A stretch of DNA of 64,000 bases, taken from positions 303,501 through 367,500 of the forward strand of contig BSBK01004083.1 in assembly GCA_027943335.1 (NCBI GenBank), read 5' to 3'. Positions 36,301-48,220 of the stretch are shown in pieces. The position numbers were made by a program, and so were the translations under genes. Every line of letters begins with the position of its first letter. Position 1 is the first letter of the stretch. The stretch is from Chamaecyparis obtusa (Eukaryota > Streptophyta > Pinopsida > Cupressales > Cupressaceae). The notes beneath the pieces are model-generated. The model saw only the letters and a program-made list of their open reading frames with translations. It was not told the DNA's origin and did no database searches.

Positions 36301-38339
36301 GACCGAGACAAGTCCATTTCCCATATCAAAGTCTCACTGATATGGATGTGTCATCAAGTTCTGATGATATTATGATAGAACCAGATGATTTAAGTGCACT
36401 AAGGTTACAGTTGGCAGAGAAAGATGCCATACAAAAGAGGTTACAAAAGGAGAGAGAAGCTGAAAAATTGAATGCTCTGATGGAAAGAGAATCTCTACTT
36501 AGAAAAATTAGGGAGTTGAAGGAGAGAAACAAGATGCTTGCCTCTACTCCTAAGACTTTGCAGCATGATGTTTTTGGTGATCTTGATGCTTTGAGAAGTG
36601 AGCAAGAACGCTTGTTGGAAGATCATGAGTTTGATAAAGAGGGCCCTGTGATTAGACAGGTTCAAAGCTATACTTCCCTCCCCAAAGATAAAGATGGGCA
36701 TGAGATCACTAGACTTGCTATTGCTGGTGGTGAAAAAGGAAAGCAAAAGATGGTGGGACATCAAACAAGCAAATCATTGACAATACCAGGGGTCCCACCA
36801 CCCAATTCAAATAAGGATACAGAGATAGAAAGAAAAAGAAGAGAAGATGAGGACCTTGCAAGAGAATTAGAGAGGGCTGAAATTGAGGCCTCCATTGTAG
36901 AAAAGAAAAGAAAGATCCAGTTCTTGAAGGCTTCATCTGTCAATGCTCTTGGCCCATCTGATACTGAACTAGGTATGCCATCTATGACTACTACTATTCC
37001 ACTTAGTAATGCTACTAGTTCAATTCCTTCTTCATCTGCTAAGATAAATGTTGATCCTAGACAACAGTCAAATGCACAAGTATATGGAAATATAAATGTA
37101 AATTTTAATCCTAGGGTCAACATTAGTTCAAGTTTTCAAAGAAGACCTATGCAATTAGAAGGCTATAGGCAAATTAGTTTTGATGGAATACTTGGCTACC
37201 CAAATGCTTTTCCAATGGATATAAGAGATAAGATACCTAAATTTGCTGGTAATAATGCTATTAGTTGTGAAGAACACCTTAGGTTATTTGTTGATGTATT
37301 AAATGATTATGAAGTAGAGCATGAGGATGTAGTCATGAAATTATTTGTTCAATCTTTGGTGGAGGATGCTAGAGATTGGTTTAAGAGACTCCCTGACTAT
37401 TGTATTGACACATGGGATTCTTTTGAGAAATGTTTCAAAGAATAGTATGGTGACAGGCCTAATGCTAGTTTCATGTTGAATGAGTTCAACACCATAAGGA
37501 AAAATCAGAATGAATCTGCAGCTGAGTTCAATATGAGATTTCAGAAGGGTATGCATAAGTTGTTTCAAGTTATGTGGTTAGATGACAATGTTTGTTTGAC
37601 CACATACTTCAATGCCTTTGATGGAAAGATGGGATATTTGTTGAGGGACAAGGAACCAAGAACTCTCAAAGATGCTTTTAGGATTACTGTCAACATTGAA
37701 AACAATATGAAAATATCAAGAAAATTAGGTGGAAAAAGAGATGATCCAAAGTTGTTTGGAGATAGAAAATATAAAAGGGATAATGAAAGGAATGTTGGAA
37801 ATAAGAAACAAGAGGAAGATAAATTGGATAAGGTGTTGAATGCATTGAAGGATTTAAAAGCACCTACTAATAGAATTAATAATGATCCTGCCAATGAAAA
37901 GCCTCAATTCAACAATAATTTTAGTAGGCAAAATAGATTGCAGAATTATCCCTACAACACCCAATGGAAGGATGGCAAGCCTGTTGTCCTTGCTGCAAGA
38001 GGAAATAATGATAGAATTGTCCCTGATCCTTAACAAAGGTCCTTTGTAAATGTCATAGAGGATACACCATGGTGTATAGCATGCCAATCCCCTCATTCTG
38101 CAGAGCATTGTGTAGTTGCACAATCCATGCCAGCATATCAGATTGATAACAATGAGGAGTTAGCTCAAGAAGAAACTCATGATGATGTTGGATGCAAAAT
38201 GGAAACTTCATATTTAGGATATGAAGATGATTTTGATATTGATGAAGAAGTAGATGTGTGTTTGAAAAGACACAATAGGGTACTTTTCCATTAGGAGGTT
38301 TTTTCTGATAATGATGACATTGATGAAAAGACATGTAAC
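36288..38339 (+). pseudogene. B2 gag (coiled coil, capsid-like gag domain, CCHC-like finger)
   Basis: One frame runs on with stops at 37,443 (TAG), 38,031 (TAA) and 38,293 (TAG). Residues 35-130 and about 180-220 are Lys/Glu/Arg coiled coils. The gag domain follows with IPKFAGNNAISCEEHLRLF, DARDWFKRLP and the NEFNTIRKNQNES segment (to about 37,700). Near 38,070 a finger reads CIACQSPHSAEHC, a CCHC pattern with Pro-His in place of Gly-His. Gag forms the particle and packages the RNA. The protease follows in the same frame. Confidence 0.87.
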
Positions 38340-39090
38340 ATGATTTCCTCCTTAGAAACGGTAAATTTGAGAAGGCCTTCAAAGGAGGAAATGGATAGAA
38401 TTACTATAGAAATGATAGCCCAAATGAAAACTAGAGGCATGGTGGCAAGGGATGCAAATGTGAAAGCTACAAGAATGTTTATAAAAAATAACAACTCCAG
38501 AGAACCTAGTGGGAATAAGTCAAAAAATGATCATATGGAAAGATTCAAAAATGTAAAAGGTAAGAAATGGGAGCCTAGAGGGATTGGAATTGAAAAAATT
38601 TCTAATGAAATAGAAAAGCTAGTTGGCACAATGGTTAGAACTGAAAAGGTAAAGGTCACAGCTACAACCAATGTATTAGAAAAGCAAAAGGACATTAAAG
38701 CAGAACAGATTGAGTTTCCTCCCTCTGCTCCTATTGATATGTTGGTTGTATTATCTCAGATAACTGTTAAGGTTCCATTGTCAGAATTGTTGAGGATCCC
38801 TAAACATAAAGATAGGGCTATTGCATGGGTAGATAATGTTCATAATAATGATGTTTCATGCAATGAACCTCAGGATAAATTTTTGAAAGAAGTGGAGGTC
38901 CAAGGATTGGTATCTCACATACCACCTATATACTTGGATAAGTCTGTCAATGCTAGCCTTGAAAATATAGATCCATTCTTCTTGAGTATTCTTGTGAATG
39001 GAATGAAATTAAGAAATTGCATGATTGATTTAGGTGCTTCCAATACTATCATGCCTTTCAAAATTATGGAAAAGTTAGGCCTCAAGGTTG
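38340..39090 (+). pseudogene. B2 protease, N-terminal part (interrupted by C)
   Basis: The frame continues from gag and reaches the retropepsin active site in CMIDLGASNTIMP (about 39,018-39,056), where DLGAS takes the place of D(S/T)G as is common in plant Ty3/gypsy. It breaks off after EKLGLKV at 39,085. Element C and its GGTTG duplication follow. The frame resumes at 46,231. Confidence 0.88.
39086..39090. repeat. Target site duplication of C (left copy, GGTTG)
   Basis: GGTTG precedes the LTR start TGTTGCCC and is repeated at 46,226-46,230. Confidence 0.92.
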
Positions 39091-41518
39091 TGTTGCCCAA
39101 AATTTCCCTATCATTCATTTTTGGCCACGACTCCTGTTTTCCAAAAGAAATGCTCAAGTGTCGAAGCTCTCTATGTTTTCTACCTTTTAGTGTCGAGAGT
39201 CTAGTGTGTTTTCGGCTCAAGTGTCGAAAACCCAGTGTGTTTTTGACCTACTCTCTACAGGCTCGGGATGTTTCTACCTTTTGGTCTGAAAGTTCGGTGT
39301 GTTTTCGACCTCTCCACTCTGAAAATTCAGTGTGTTTTTGACCTTTGCTCAAAAACACTCTGTGTTTTCAGCACCGCCTATGTTTTTGACCCTAAGCACG
39401 CAACTCTGATAGGTGGGTCCCAATTCAGTGCAGAGAAGATCTGACGGTTGTCGAATGATCGCATGGGATCTTCCAATCCCATGAGATCATATGACAACCA
39501 TTGATGCAAGATTTGGCGGCCAACTCCAACATCTGGAGGTCATCGGTTAGCACCATGCAGTTGGTCACATGATCACATAGGCCTTCCTAGCCACATGCGA
39601 TCATGCGACAAGCGGTAAGTAGTTAAGCAAAGATCGGCGGACTTCAGTGGTGGTTAGTGGTTAGCATCTTCCAGTTGGTCTTATGATCACATGGGCTCTT
39701 CCGAGCCCATGCGACCATGCAACAAACCGTCAATGATTTTGGTGGTGGTCGGTAGAGGTTGTTGTGGGCCGGGTAACATGGGCCCACGTAGATGCAAGAT
39801 GTACGGTGATCGCATGTTCACATGGGATCTTTCGATCCCATGCGATCATACGACCACCGTTAGATCCTCCTATTGCTTTCGGTTGGTGTGGTCATGGGTC
39901 CAGTTGTGTGTTCGGTTCCGGTTGGGCCACATGGCAAGGGTTTGGTAGGTGGTGTTTTTTTGTGGGCCTAACATGTCATTTGTGGTGAAGAGTGATAGAT
40001 TCTCAAGGTTGTCGCACGATCGCATGAACGCCTTTCAGCTCATGCAATCATGTGACCGTTGACTTTTTCAAAATGGTGCAACAGTCTGTGGGCCCGGGGT
40101 TGGTAAAGAAAGAGCATGATTGCACGGTTAGCAGGTTTTCACGTAGTCACTGAATAGGCCTAGGGTTAAGGAAAGGTTCATGCGACTTGGTGAATATGAA
40201 GAAGTAAACCCGAGGTAAACCAGGGTTAGGTTTGCAGTTATGTTTTGCGGGCCCCAGGTGTCTTGCACGGTAGCAGAGGCAAATTTCAAAAGACTTGTCG
40301 CATGATCGCATGAAGGCCTTTCAGCTTATGCAATCATGCGACCATTACTTTGTCAAAGAGATGTAGCCTGTTTTGGCAGACTCTCTTCCAAGGTAAACAT
40401 TGCGAGCGCGGGTAGTTCAAAAAATTTATGTTGCCAGGGGGGTTGTAGTTAGAAGAATGTGCAGAGATTTTTAGGGTGCCATTTTGAGTCCTTTCCAGTA
40501 TGGGATCAGATTTTGTGCATTCATGGAAGTATGGGCTTGCAGAGAGGTAGATGGATGAGATCTTTTGTCTGTAGGTTGATCAATTCAGGCATGGGCACAC
40601 AAAGAAGATATCTGATCTGTTGAGATATTTTCACAGAACACATTTATGATCAGAAGTGACTAGTTTTAGGGTTGATTATTATAATGCATATCTATGTAGC
40701 CCTAATCCAGAGATATTTTGATTCCTGCCTGTGTACAGGGGATGTATATATTTTTTTTGGGAGCCTGTAGTGCTCAGAATGGACATTTTGTAAAAAAGAA
40801 AGACTCTTTTCTTGGAAAACTATCTGTAGCATTTCTTCCTGCTCTCTGGTTTTCCACATCTTGTAAGTTTTCATTGATAAATTCAAATATTGCAAAGCAT
40901 TTTGTGGCACTTTTATTGTCCTTGTGCCTTCTTGTTTGAGTTTGTCTCTTATTGGATTGAAGTTTATGAATGTTGTCAATAGAAATTGGGGTTCCTAGTC
41001 CCTCTCACTTTCTGCAATTTTGTGTGTTTCCTGTGTCTGATCTGATTTAGATGCTTTTGTTGGTATGCTACATCCCCTAATAGTCTTGTCTCATTCCTAC
41101 ACCTAGTTGCAGAGGAGGATGTTTGTTTGCAGGTCATAGGTTGAGTCCTCTATTCAAGCCTTCCTATGAAATACTTATGCAAACCTATCCAGTGAGTGGT
41201 GACTTATTAAACCTGATTCTTCCATTGATCTCATCCCTTTATACTAAGATCCAAACCCTAGTTTTGGTGTATCACCTGGTAGGATAGATTTGGCTTTTGT
41301 TATTTCCCTTTTATGCACTCCTATCCCTTTCCCTCAAAAGAATTTACTTTCCTGTTAAGAGCAAATCAAGGTGATTATCCAAGAGGAACCAGCCTAGAAT
41401 TTGAAGGTCTCATCTCGGTTAGCAAAAGGTCCCACAACCTTGAGATGATTCCCATGTTGTACTAGATTATCAAGACTACGAGAGCTTGAGATCAGAGGTG
41501 CAAATTCAGTGTATAACA
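39091..41518 (+). repeat. C 5' LTR with hairpin array
   Basis: TG...CA ends (TGTTGCCC ... TATAACA). The first 300 bp repeat the words GTGTGTTTTCGACC and AAAATTC. U3 then carries six imperfect palindromes (see separate entry). The other LTR is at 43,857-46,225. Confidence 0.92.
39446..40342. repeat. Array of six imperfect palindromes in the C 5' LTR
   Basis: Palindromes of 45-58 bp lie at about 39,446-39,499, 39,563-39,609, 39,676-39,727, 39,803-39,860, 40,007-40,057 and 40,297-40,342. Each has a left arm like GTCGCATGATCGCATGGG and a right arm like CCCATGCGATCATGCGAC around a short TCTTCCGA-type or CCTTTCAG-type loop. The six are present in the 3' LTR also (about 44,150-45,055). They could fold in RNA or bind a dimeric protein. 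Confidence 0.85.
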
Positions 41519-41522
41519 TTTT

Positions 41523-41540
41523 TGGCACGCCCAGTGGGAC
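41523..41540 (+). other. C primer binding site
   Basis: TGGCACGCCCAGTGGGAC begins four bases after the LTR. The form is common in plant Ty3/gypsy elements of the Tat/Athila branch. Confidence 0.8.
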
Positions 41541-41702
41541 TACAAAAGAAGTCAATTTTGAATATTATGCTATCTCTGATATACTGATTGCATAATAAAG
41601 GCCTTAAAGAGGTTAATACTCAAGTATATCTAGCGACTCAATGGGTGTTAAGAGCAGTGACCCAATTTCTGATAGAGCTCATGAAGAAAATAGACTCTTC
41701 TG

Positions 41703-43614
41703 ATGGCAAGACTATTTGTATTTGCACCCTTTAATCAGGGTAGCCCATTAAGTTTTGCCCAACACCATGATGTGCCCTTGGTAGCGCTCAAAAGTATACC
41801 TGATTTCATAGGTGAAGGATAGACAATAGCCTTTGAGCACATAAAAGATGTGACCACCATTTGTAGCATACACAACATTACTCAAGAGGATGTGGCCACC
41901 AAGCTATTAGCAGCATCTCTAAAAGGTAGGGCTCTTGAGTGGTTTAGAACTTTAACTGTTGGCTCCATTACTTCATGGGATAGACTTGGAGACCTCCTCA
42001 GCAAACACTTTAAGGATGATTCAGATTCTCTATCTCTAGTGGAGAAACTCCAAGTTATAAAGAGAGATCCTCGTGAGCTGATGACAAATTTTAATGGCAA
42101 ATTTCTCAAGACATGGAATAGGATTCCAATTAATATAAGGCCTTCAGCAGATTGTGCTTTCCTTTATTTTTTGAGAGGCCTATCTAGTGATATATCTATC
42201 ATGATTCAATCTTTAGGAGGTACTTCATTGCTCCAGGCTTTTGACCTGGCTGTCAAAGCAGAAAATTGCTTAATCCAAGCAGGGATGATAGACAGAAGAC
42301 CACCCATGCCTCTCTCTTAATCTTCAGCCCACTATACCTCTGCAAATGCCTCCATTTACTCCCATACCTGCATTAATAGAACCTCAGGCCAGCACTAGCT
42401 ATGGGAAGTCTATAAATGACCTTCCCCAGGAGCTACTTAAAGAGAAAAGTGATCAACAAGTAGCAAACCAAGAGATGGTGAGTCTGTTGCAGGCTCTAAC
42501 CAAAGAGTTGATCACTGTAAAGGGGTAGTATTTGGAGGATAGATCACTTTATCAACAAGAGGATCAAAATCCTAACCAGCAATGGAAAATTCAGAAGCAA
42601 CTATATCAGGAGTCTAAGCCACAATCCCAGGAGAAGCATCAAAGCAAAAGGCAAAATTTGGTAAAAAGGCCTTTCCATCCATATAATCCAGTCAAGAGGA
42701 CATTCCCAACACAAAGCATCAGAGCAGCTGGCAGTCACCTGAACCCATTTTTTGGGAAGGAGGCTACAGATTTTCTGCTTGTTCTCTTAAACTATGAGCT
42801 TCCTAATGGAGAAAGGTCAGAAGTGTTACAACTAGAGATAGTAGCCTCTCAAGCACATCCTCAGGGTGGATTAGAGCAATCAGATCAGGATAAGAAAGAA
42901 AGTGAAGAAGGTGAGAGCCTAGCTAATTTATTTGAGGAGATGCCTTTCTATATTGAGTAGGATGAGGTAGTGCAAAGTTCATTAGTTGAGCCCTCTGATT
43001 GTGGAAGTGAAGATGATGGATTTGCTACTGACTTAGAGCAACAAGATGATTTTGATCTGATAATAGATGCTTTCTACTCAACTCTTGTTGATGATCCTCA
43101 TGTTCTTGAAAAGGATAATGGCTTGTCTATGCCTAAGGAGGAATTGGTGTCCCAGGGGGTTAACTATGTCCCAACTACAGAAGAAGAAAACATGTGCCAA
43201 ATTATTATGGAGGAGAAAATTCATGACCTTCCTGCTGAAGACATTCATAAGATACATGCTGAGCAGCAAGAGGGGCCTAGTTTTATGCTCTCTAGGGGAT
43301 GTCCTATCAGATATCTAGCCCAAATGGGGTCAAGCAAGACATGCATACTCAAGGAATCAGTGGAGGGTGATGTCAAGGGTCCACTCCTTGGTGACCAGGG
43401 GCTTATCTAGCTATATTAGACTCCTGTGGAGAGCAACATCTGTGATCTAATTGAGGTTAGTAATCTGGTATACCAAATTCAGGACAAGATTTGCCGGATA
43501 ATTCAGTATTTCTTTGTTTTCCACTTTCTCCTTGTTAGCATCAACTATGAAAAGTGCAAAGCCCTAAGGAGAAAGGGTAGCTATTTTAGCTTACCAGTGA
43601 ATGGCTTTGTTTAA
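41703..43614 (+). pseudogene. C gag and gag-tail
   Basis: From ATG 41,703-41,705 the frame shows a Ty3/gypsy gag domain: IPDFIGEG, KLLAASLKGRALEWFRTL, ITSWDRLGDLLSKHFKDD and LKTWNRIP (41,790-42,130). TAG stops lie at 41,818, 42,526 and 42,958, and a frameshift lies at about 42,320-42,346. The following 350 residues are Gln/Lys-rich, then strongly acidic (SLANLFEEMPFYIE), without a zinc knuckle. No pol motif appears before the 3' LTR. Confidence 0.82.
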
Positions 43615-43856
43615 CCAGGTCTCTACACTAGTTAGTTTAGGTTAGGATAGGTTTCCCTATTTTCTTTCCCCTATTTTCTAGAGTAGTTTCCTGCTTTCCA
43701 AGAAGTGCTTGTGTACAGGTTTGTGTTCTCGGTTCAATTTTTTGTCCATCTCCCTGTCCAAGTTTTTGTGCTTTGTAGTGACTCCTATGCCCAATGGATT
43801 GCCAAGGCAATTGGTCCAATGTCTAGCAGGCTAACATCCCACAGAGGTCGGCAAAA

Positions 43857-46225
43857 TGTTGCCCAAAATTTCCCTGTCATTCATTTTTGGCCACGGTTCC
43901 TATTTTCCAAATGAAATGCTCAAGTGTCAAAGCTCTCTGTGTTTTCTGCCTTTTAGTGTTGAGAGTCCAATGTGTTTTCTGCTCAAGTGTCAAAAACCTA
44001 GTGTGTTTTCGGCCTCTCCACTTTGAAAATTCGGTGTGTTTTCGACCTTTGCTTGAAAACCCTTTGTGTTTTCGGCACCACCTATTTTTTTGACCCTAAG
44101 CGCGCAACTCCGATAGGTAGGTCCCAGTTCAGTGCAGAGAAGATCCAATGGTTGTCACATGATCGCATGGGATCTTCTGATCCCATGAGATCATATGGCA
44201 ACTATTGATGCAGGATTCGGCGGCCAAATCCAATGTCTAGCGGTCATTGGTTAGCACCATGCAATTGGTCGCATGATCACATAGGCCTTCTTGGCCACAT
44301 GTGATCATGTGACAAGCAGTAAGCAGTCAAGCAAAGATCAGCGGACCTCAGTGGCGGTTAGTGGTTAGCATCTTCCAGTTGGTCGCATGATCGCATGGGC
44401 TCTTCCGAGCCCATGTGACCATGCGATAAACCGTCAACGGTTTTGGTGGTGGTCAGCAGAGGTTGTTGCGGGCCCAGTAATATGGGCCCGTGTAGATGCA
44501 AGATCTACGGTGGTCACATATTTTCATGGGATCTTTCGATCCCATGAGATCATACGACCACCGTTAGATCCTCCTATTGCTTTTGGTTGGTGTGGTCGTG
44601 GGTCCAGCTGTGTGTTTGGTTTTGGTTGGGCCATGTGGCAAGGGTTTGGCAGGTGGTTTTTTTTGTGGGCCCGATGTGTCATTTGTGGTGAAGAGTGATA
44701 GATTCTCAAGGTTGTCACATGATCACATGAAGGCCTTTTAGCTCATGCGATCATGCGACCGTTGACTTTTTCAAAATGGTGCAACGGTCTATGGGCCCGG
44801 GGTTGGTAAAGAAAGAGCATGATTGCACGGTTAGCAGGTTTTCGCATAGTCGTTGAATAGGCCTAGGGTTAAGGAAAGGTTCACGTGACTTGGTGAATAT
44901 GAAGAAGTAAACCTGAGGTAAACTAGGGTTAGGTTTACAGTTATGTTTTGCGGGCCCCAGGTGTCTTGCGCGGCAACAGAGGTAGATTTCAAAAGACTTG
45001 TCGCATGATCGCATGAAGGCCTTTCAGCTCATGCTATCATGTGACCATTACTTTGTCAAAGAGATGTAGCCTATTTTGGCAGACTCTCTTCCAAGGTAAA
45101 CATTGCGAGCACGGGTAGTTCAAAAAATTTATGTCGCCAGGGCGGTTGCAGTAAGAAGAATGTGTAGAGATTTTTAGGGTGTCGTTTTGAGTCCTTTCCA
45201 GTATGGGATCAAATTTTGTGCATTCATGGTAGTATGGGCTTGCAGAGAGGTAGATGGATGAGGTCTTTTGTCTGTAGGTTGATCAATTCAGGCATGGGCA
45301 CGCAAAGAAGATATCTGATCTGTTGAGATATTTTCATAGAGCACATTTATGATCAGAAGTGACTAATTTTAGGGTTGATTATTATAATGCATATCTATGT
45401 AGCCCTAATCCAGAGATATTTTGATTCCTACCTATGTGTAGGGGATGTATATATTCTTTTTGGGAGCTTGTAGTGCTCAGAATGGATATTTTGTAAAAAA
45501 GAAAGACTCTTTTCTTGGAAAACTATCTGTAGCATTTCTTCCTGCTCTCTGGTTTTCCACATCTTGTAAGTTTTCATTGATAAATTCAAATATTGCAAAG
45601 CATTTTGTGGCACTCTTGTTGTCCTCATGCCTTCTTGTCTAAGTTTGTCTCTTATTGGATTGAAGTTTATGAATGTTGTCAATAGAAATTGGGGTTCCTA
45701 GTCCCTCTCACTTTCTGCAATTTTGTGTGTTTCCTATGTCTGATCTGATTTAGATGCTTTTGTGGGTATGCTACAGCCCCTAACAGTCTTGTCTCATTCC
45801 TACACCTAGTTGCAGAGGAGGATGTTTGTTTGCAGGTCATAGGTTGAGTCCTCTATTCAAGCCTTCCTATGAAATACTTATGCAAACCTATCCAGTGAGT
45901 GGTGACTTATTAGACCCGATTCTTCCATTGATCTCATCCCTCTATATTGAGATCCAAACCCTAGTTTCGGTGTATCACCTGGTAGGATAGATTTTATTTC
46001 TATTATTTCCCTTTTATGCACTCCTTCTATCCCTTTCCCTCAAAAGAATTTACTTTCCTGTTAAGAGAAAATCAGGGTGATTATCCAAGAGCAACCAGCC
46101 TAGAATCTGGAGGTCTCATCTCAGTTAGCAAAAGGTCCCACAACCTTGAGATGATTCCCATGCTATACTGGATTATCAAGACTACGAGAGCTTGAGATCA
46201 AAGGCACAAATTTAGTGTATAATAG
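43857..46225 (+). repeat. C 3' LTR
   Basis: This is the partner of the 5' LTR. Its last bases read TATAATA where the 5' LTR has TATAACA, so the terminal CA has become TA. It is followed by the target copy GGTTG. Confidence 0.92.
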
Positions 46226-46660
46226 GTTGATACAAATCAAGGTAGATGTTGTGCAATGGATCAGAGGGAAGTACCAGTCATTGGAACTATAAATGCAATG
46301 TCATACAGATTGGTAGCTTATCCAGAGAAAGAATTGACTATGAGTGTCTTGGTTGTAGACATTCCACCCCATTATGGTATGCTATTATCTAGGAAGTGGA
46401 GTGCTTCCATGGGTGGATGTTTGCAGTGTGATCTCTCTTCTACAACTTTCAAGACTGATGATCAGTTTGTCAAGATTGAAAGAGAACCAAGGGTAACCTA
46501 TATGATTGAAAAGAATAGTGATAATGAGATTACCTACTTTGTAGATACTAATGTCAATGCTTTCAAAGCTGAGGTCATTGTACTTGAAAAGGAGCCTATA
46601 TTGCCATGTATTGCTGATGATGTTGGTTCTAGGCTTGTGAAGGGTGATTTGTGGGTGATG
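46226..46660 (+). pseudogene. B2 protease, C-terminal part
   Basis: The protease frame resumes after element C and its duplication: VPVIGTINAMSYRL, then VVDIPPHYGMLLSRKW, the typical end of the retropepsin fold in this lineage. The frame ends in a TAA at 46,661-46,663, directly in front of the first strand of the extra RNase H. Confidence 0.87.
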
Positions 46661-47130
46661 TAATTTGATGGTGCTAGCTGCAAAGATGGAGCAAGAGTGG
46701 GTATTCTACTCATACCTCCTAAGGGGGGCACCTACAAGTTCTCTTTCACATTGAATTTCTTTTGTACCAATAATATAACAAAATATGAAGCATTATTGCT
46801 AGGATTGAGATTGGCACAAAAGCATGGAATTAAATGTATAAAGGTTATTGGGGATTCTGAATTAGTGGTGTTCCAAATAAGATCAGTATATGCTTCCAAG
46901 AACAAAAGGTTGAAACAATACATAAATGTTGTTTGGATTTGATTGAGTGTTTTGATGCCTTCAATATTGAATGGAAGGATAGAAGTAATAACAAGATGGC
47001 TGATTTGTTAGCCAATATTGCAATCAATCCCAATGATATTACTTTTGCTGGCCTCTCCAAAGTTGAAATTCAGACTAGGCCTAGTATACCAAATAATGTT
47101 GAGAATTGGCAAGTTTTTGAAGATGACTAG
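46661..47130 (+). pseudogene. B2 additional RNase H (aRH) placed between protease and RT
   Basis: The domain shows FDGASCKDGA (Asp), TKYEALLLGLRLA (Glu), VIGDSELVVFQI (Asp) and NKMADLLANIA (Asp). It closely resembles B1's aRH but sits before RT rather than after RH. A frameshift falls near 46,930. The four acidic residues are intact. The usual Tat order is RT-RH-aRH-INT, so this is a different architecture. Confidence 0.87.
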
Positions 47131-47640
47131 GATATCTTGAGATTTTTGAATTGTGAAGATCAGTATCATGGTCAGGAGTTAGATTGTTCAGCCTTGGTTG
47201 AGATTGCAGAAGGAAAAGAGGTTGTTTTTGGTAATGAGGTCATTCAGCTTAGAACTAACAAGGTTCCTAAGGGACTTGTTGTTTTAGAAACTATATTTGA
47301 TAATCAAGACAAAGTTCAAAAGGATATTAAAAGGGAAGATCATATGAATTTGGAAGAGATAAATCTTGGAACACAAGAAGCACCTAAGAGGGTTTACATT
47401 GGTAGGGACATGTCTCACAATGTAAGAAAATCTTTGATTGAATTGTTAAGAAAATTCAGGCATGTTTTTGCATGGTCATATGATGACCTAAAGGTTTATA
47501 GAGAAGACTTGTTCCAACATGTTATTCCTTTGAAAGAAGATGCTAAGCCCTTTAGGCAAAAGCAAAGGCCTATAAATCCTACTTTGGCACTTAAAATGCA
47601 AGAAGAATTAATGAAGCTAAGAGATGCCTTCTTGGGTGTC
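47131..47640 (+). pseudogene. B2 linker from aRH to RT
   Basis: The open frame contains the RT-proximal segment of Ty3/gypsy pol: LLRKFRHVFAWSYDDL and PFRQKQRPINPTLALKMQEE. A frameshift lies at about 47,624-47,640, where the frame of the RT proper begins. Confidence 0.8.
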
Positions 47641-48220
47641 AAATTTGGTTCCTGTCAGGAAGAAGAATGGTGACATCAGACTTTGTTTGGATTTCAAAAA
47701 TTTGAACATCAACTCATTAAAGGATAACTATTGTTTGCCCAATATGGAAGCTATGCTACAAAGAATGACCAGATCTGAATTAATGTCTATGATGGATGGT
47801 TTCTTTGGTTATAATCAAGTAATTGTAAAAGAATCAGAACAATTCAAGACAGCTTTCACTACACCTTGGGGGACATATGTTTATGTGAGAATGCCTTTTG
47901 GTCTCACAAATGCTAGTGCAACTTTTCAGAGGGCAATGGATGTTGCCTTTTCAAATTTTATAAATGATTTCCTTATTGTTTATCAAGATGATTTAACTAC
48001 CTATTCCAAGAAGGAAGAAGACCATTGTACTCATCTAGAAAAGATATTTATGAGTGCTTCAGAATATGGCATTTCATTAAATCTAAGGAAATGTGCATTT
48101 GGTGTCACTAAGGGTAAGTTTCTTGGCCACTTGGTTGGAAAGCAAGGAGTTAGAATTGATCTAGATAGGGTGGTGGCTATTGAAAAGATTCAAAGACAAA
48201 AAAATGTCAAAGGAATTTAG
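47624..48220 (+). pseudogene. B2 reverse transcriptase
   Basis: Motifs in order: NLVPVRKKNGDIRLCLDFKN, SMMDGFFGYNQV (first catalytic Asp), YVRMPFGLTNASATFQRAM and VYQDDLTTYS (catalytic Asp pair), then LRKCAFGVTKGKFLGHLV. It is a Ty3/gypsy RT of full core length. It ends in a TAG at 48,218-48,220 and continues in frame with FFGQVNFLRRFV. Confidence 0.92.

Larger units (their letters stand above)
39091..46225 (+). mobile_element. Element C: gag-only LTR retrotransposon (TR-GAG type)
   Basis: LTRs of about 2.4 kb (39,091-41,518; 43,857-46,225) with 5-bp duplication GGTTG enclose only 2.3 kb of interior. The interior has a primer site and a gag frame but no protease, RT, RNase H or integrase. 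Two thirds of the element is LTR. It would need enzymes from another Ty3/gypsy element. It is the youngest insertion of its nest branch, since it sits inside B2, yet its gag already has several stops. Confidence 0.9.

Noticed and set aside
39446..40342. CRISPR-like array of repeats
   Set aside because: Repeats are palindromic LTR modules of uneven length and spacing in a plant retrotransposon, and are present in both LTRs.
40692..40979. ORF duplicated at 45,428-45,682
   Set aside because: It lies inside the two LTRs of element C and overlaps a non-coding repeat region. No protein family is recognisable.
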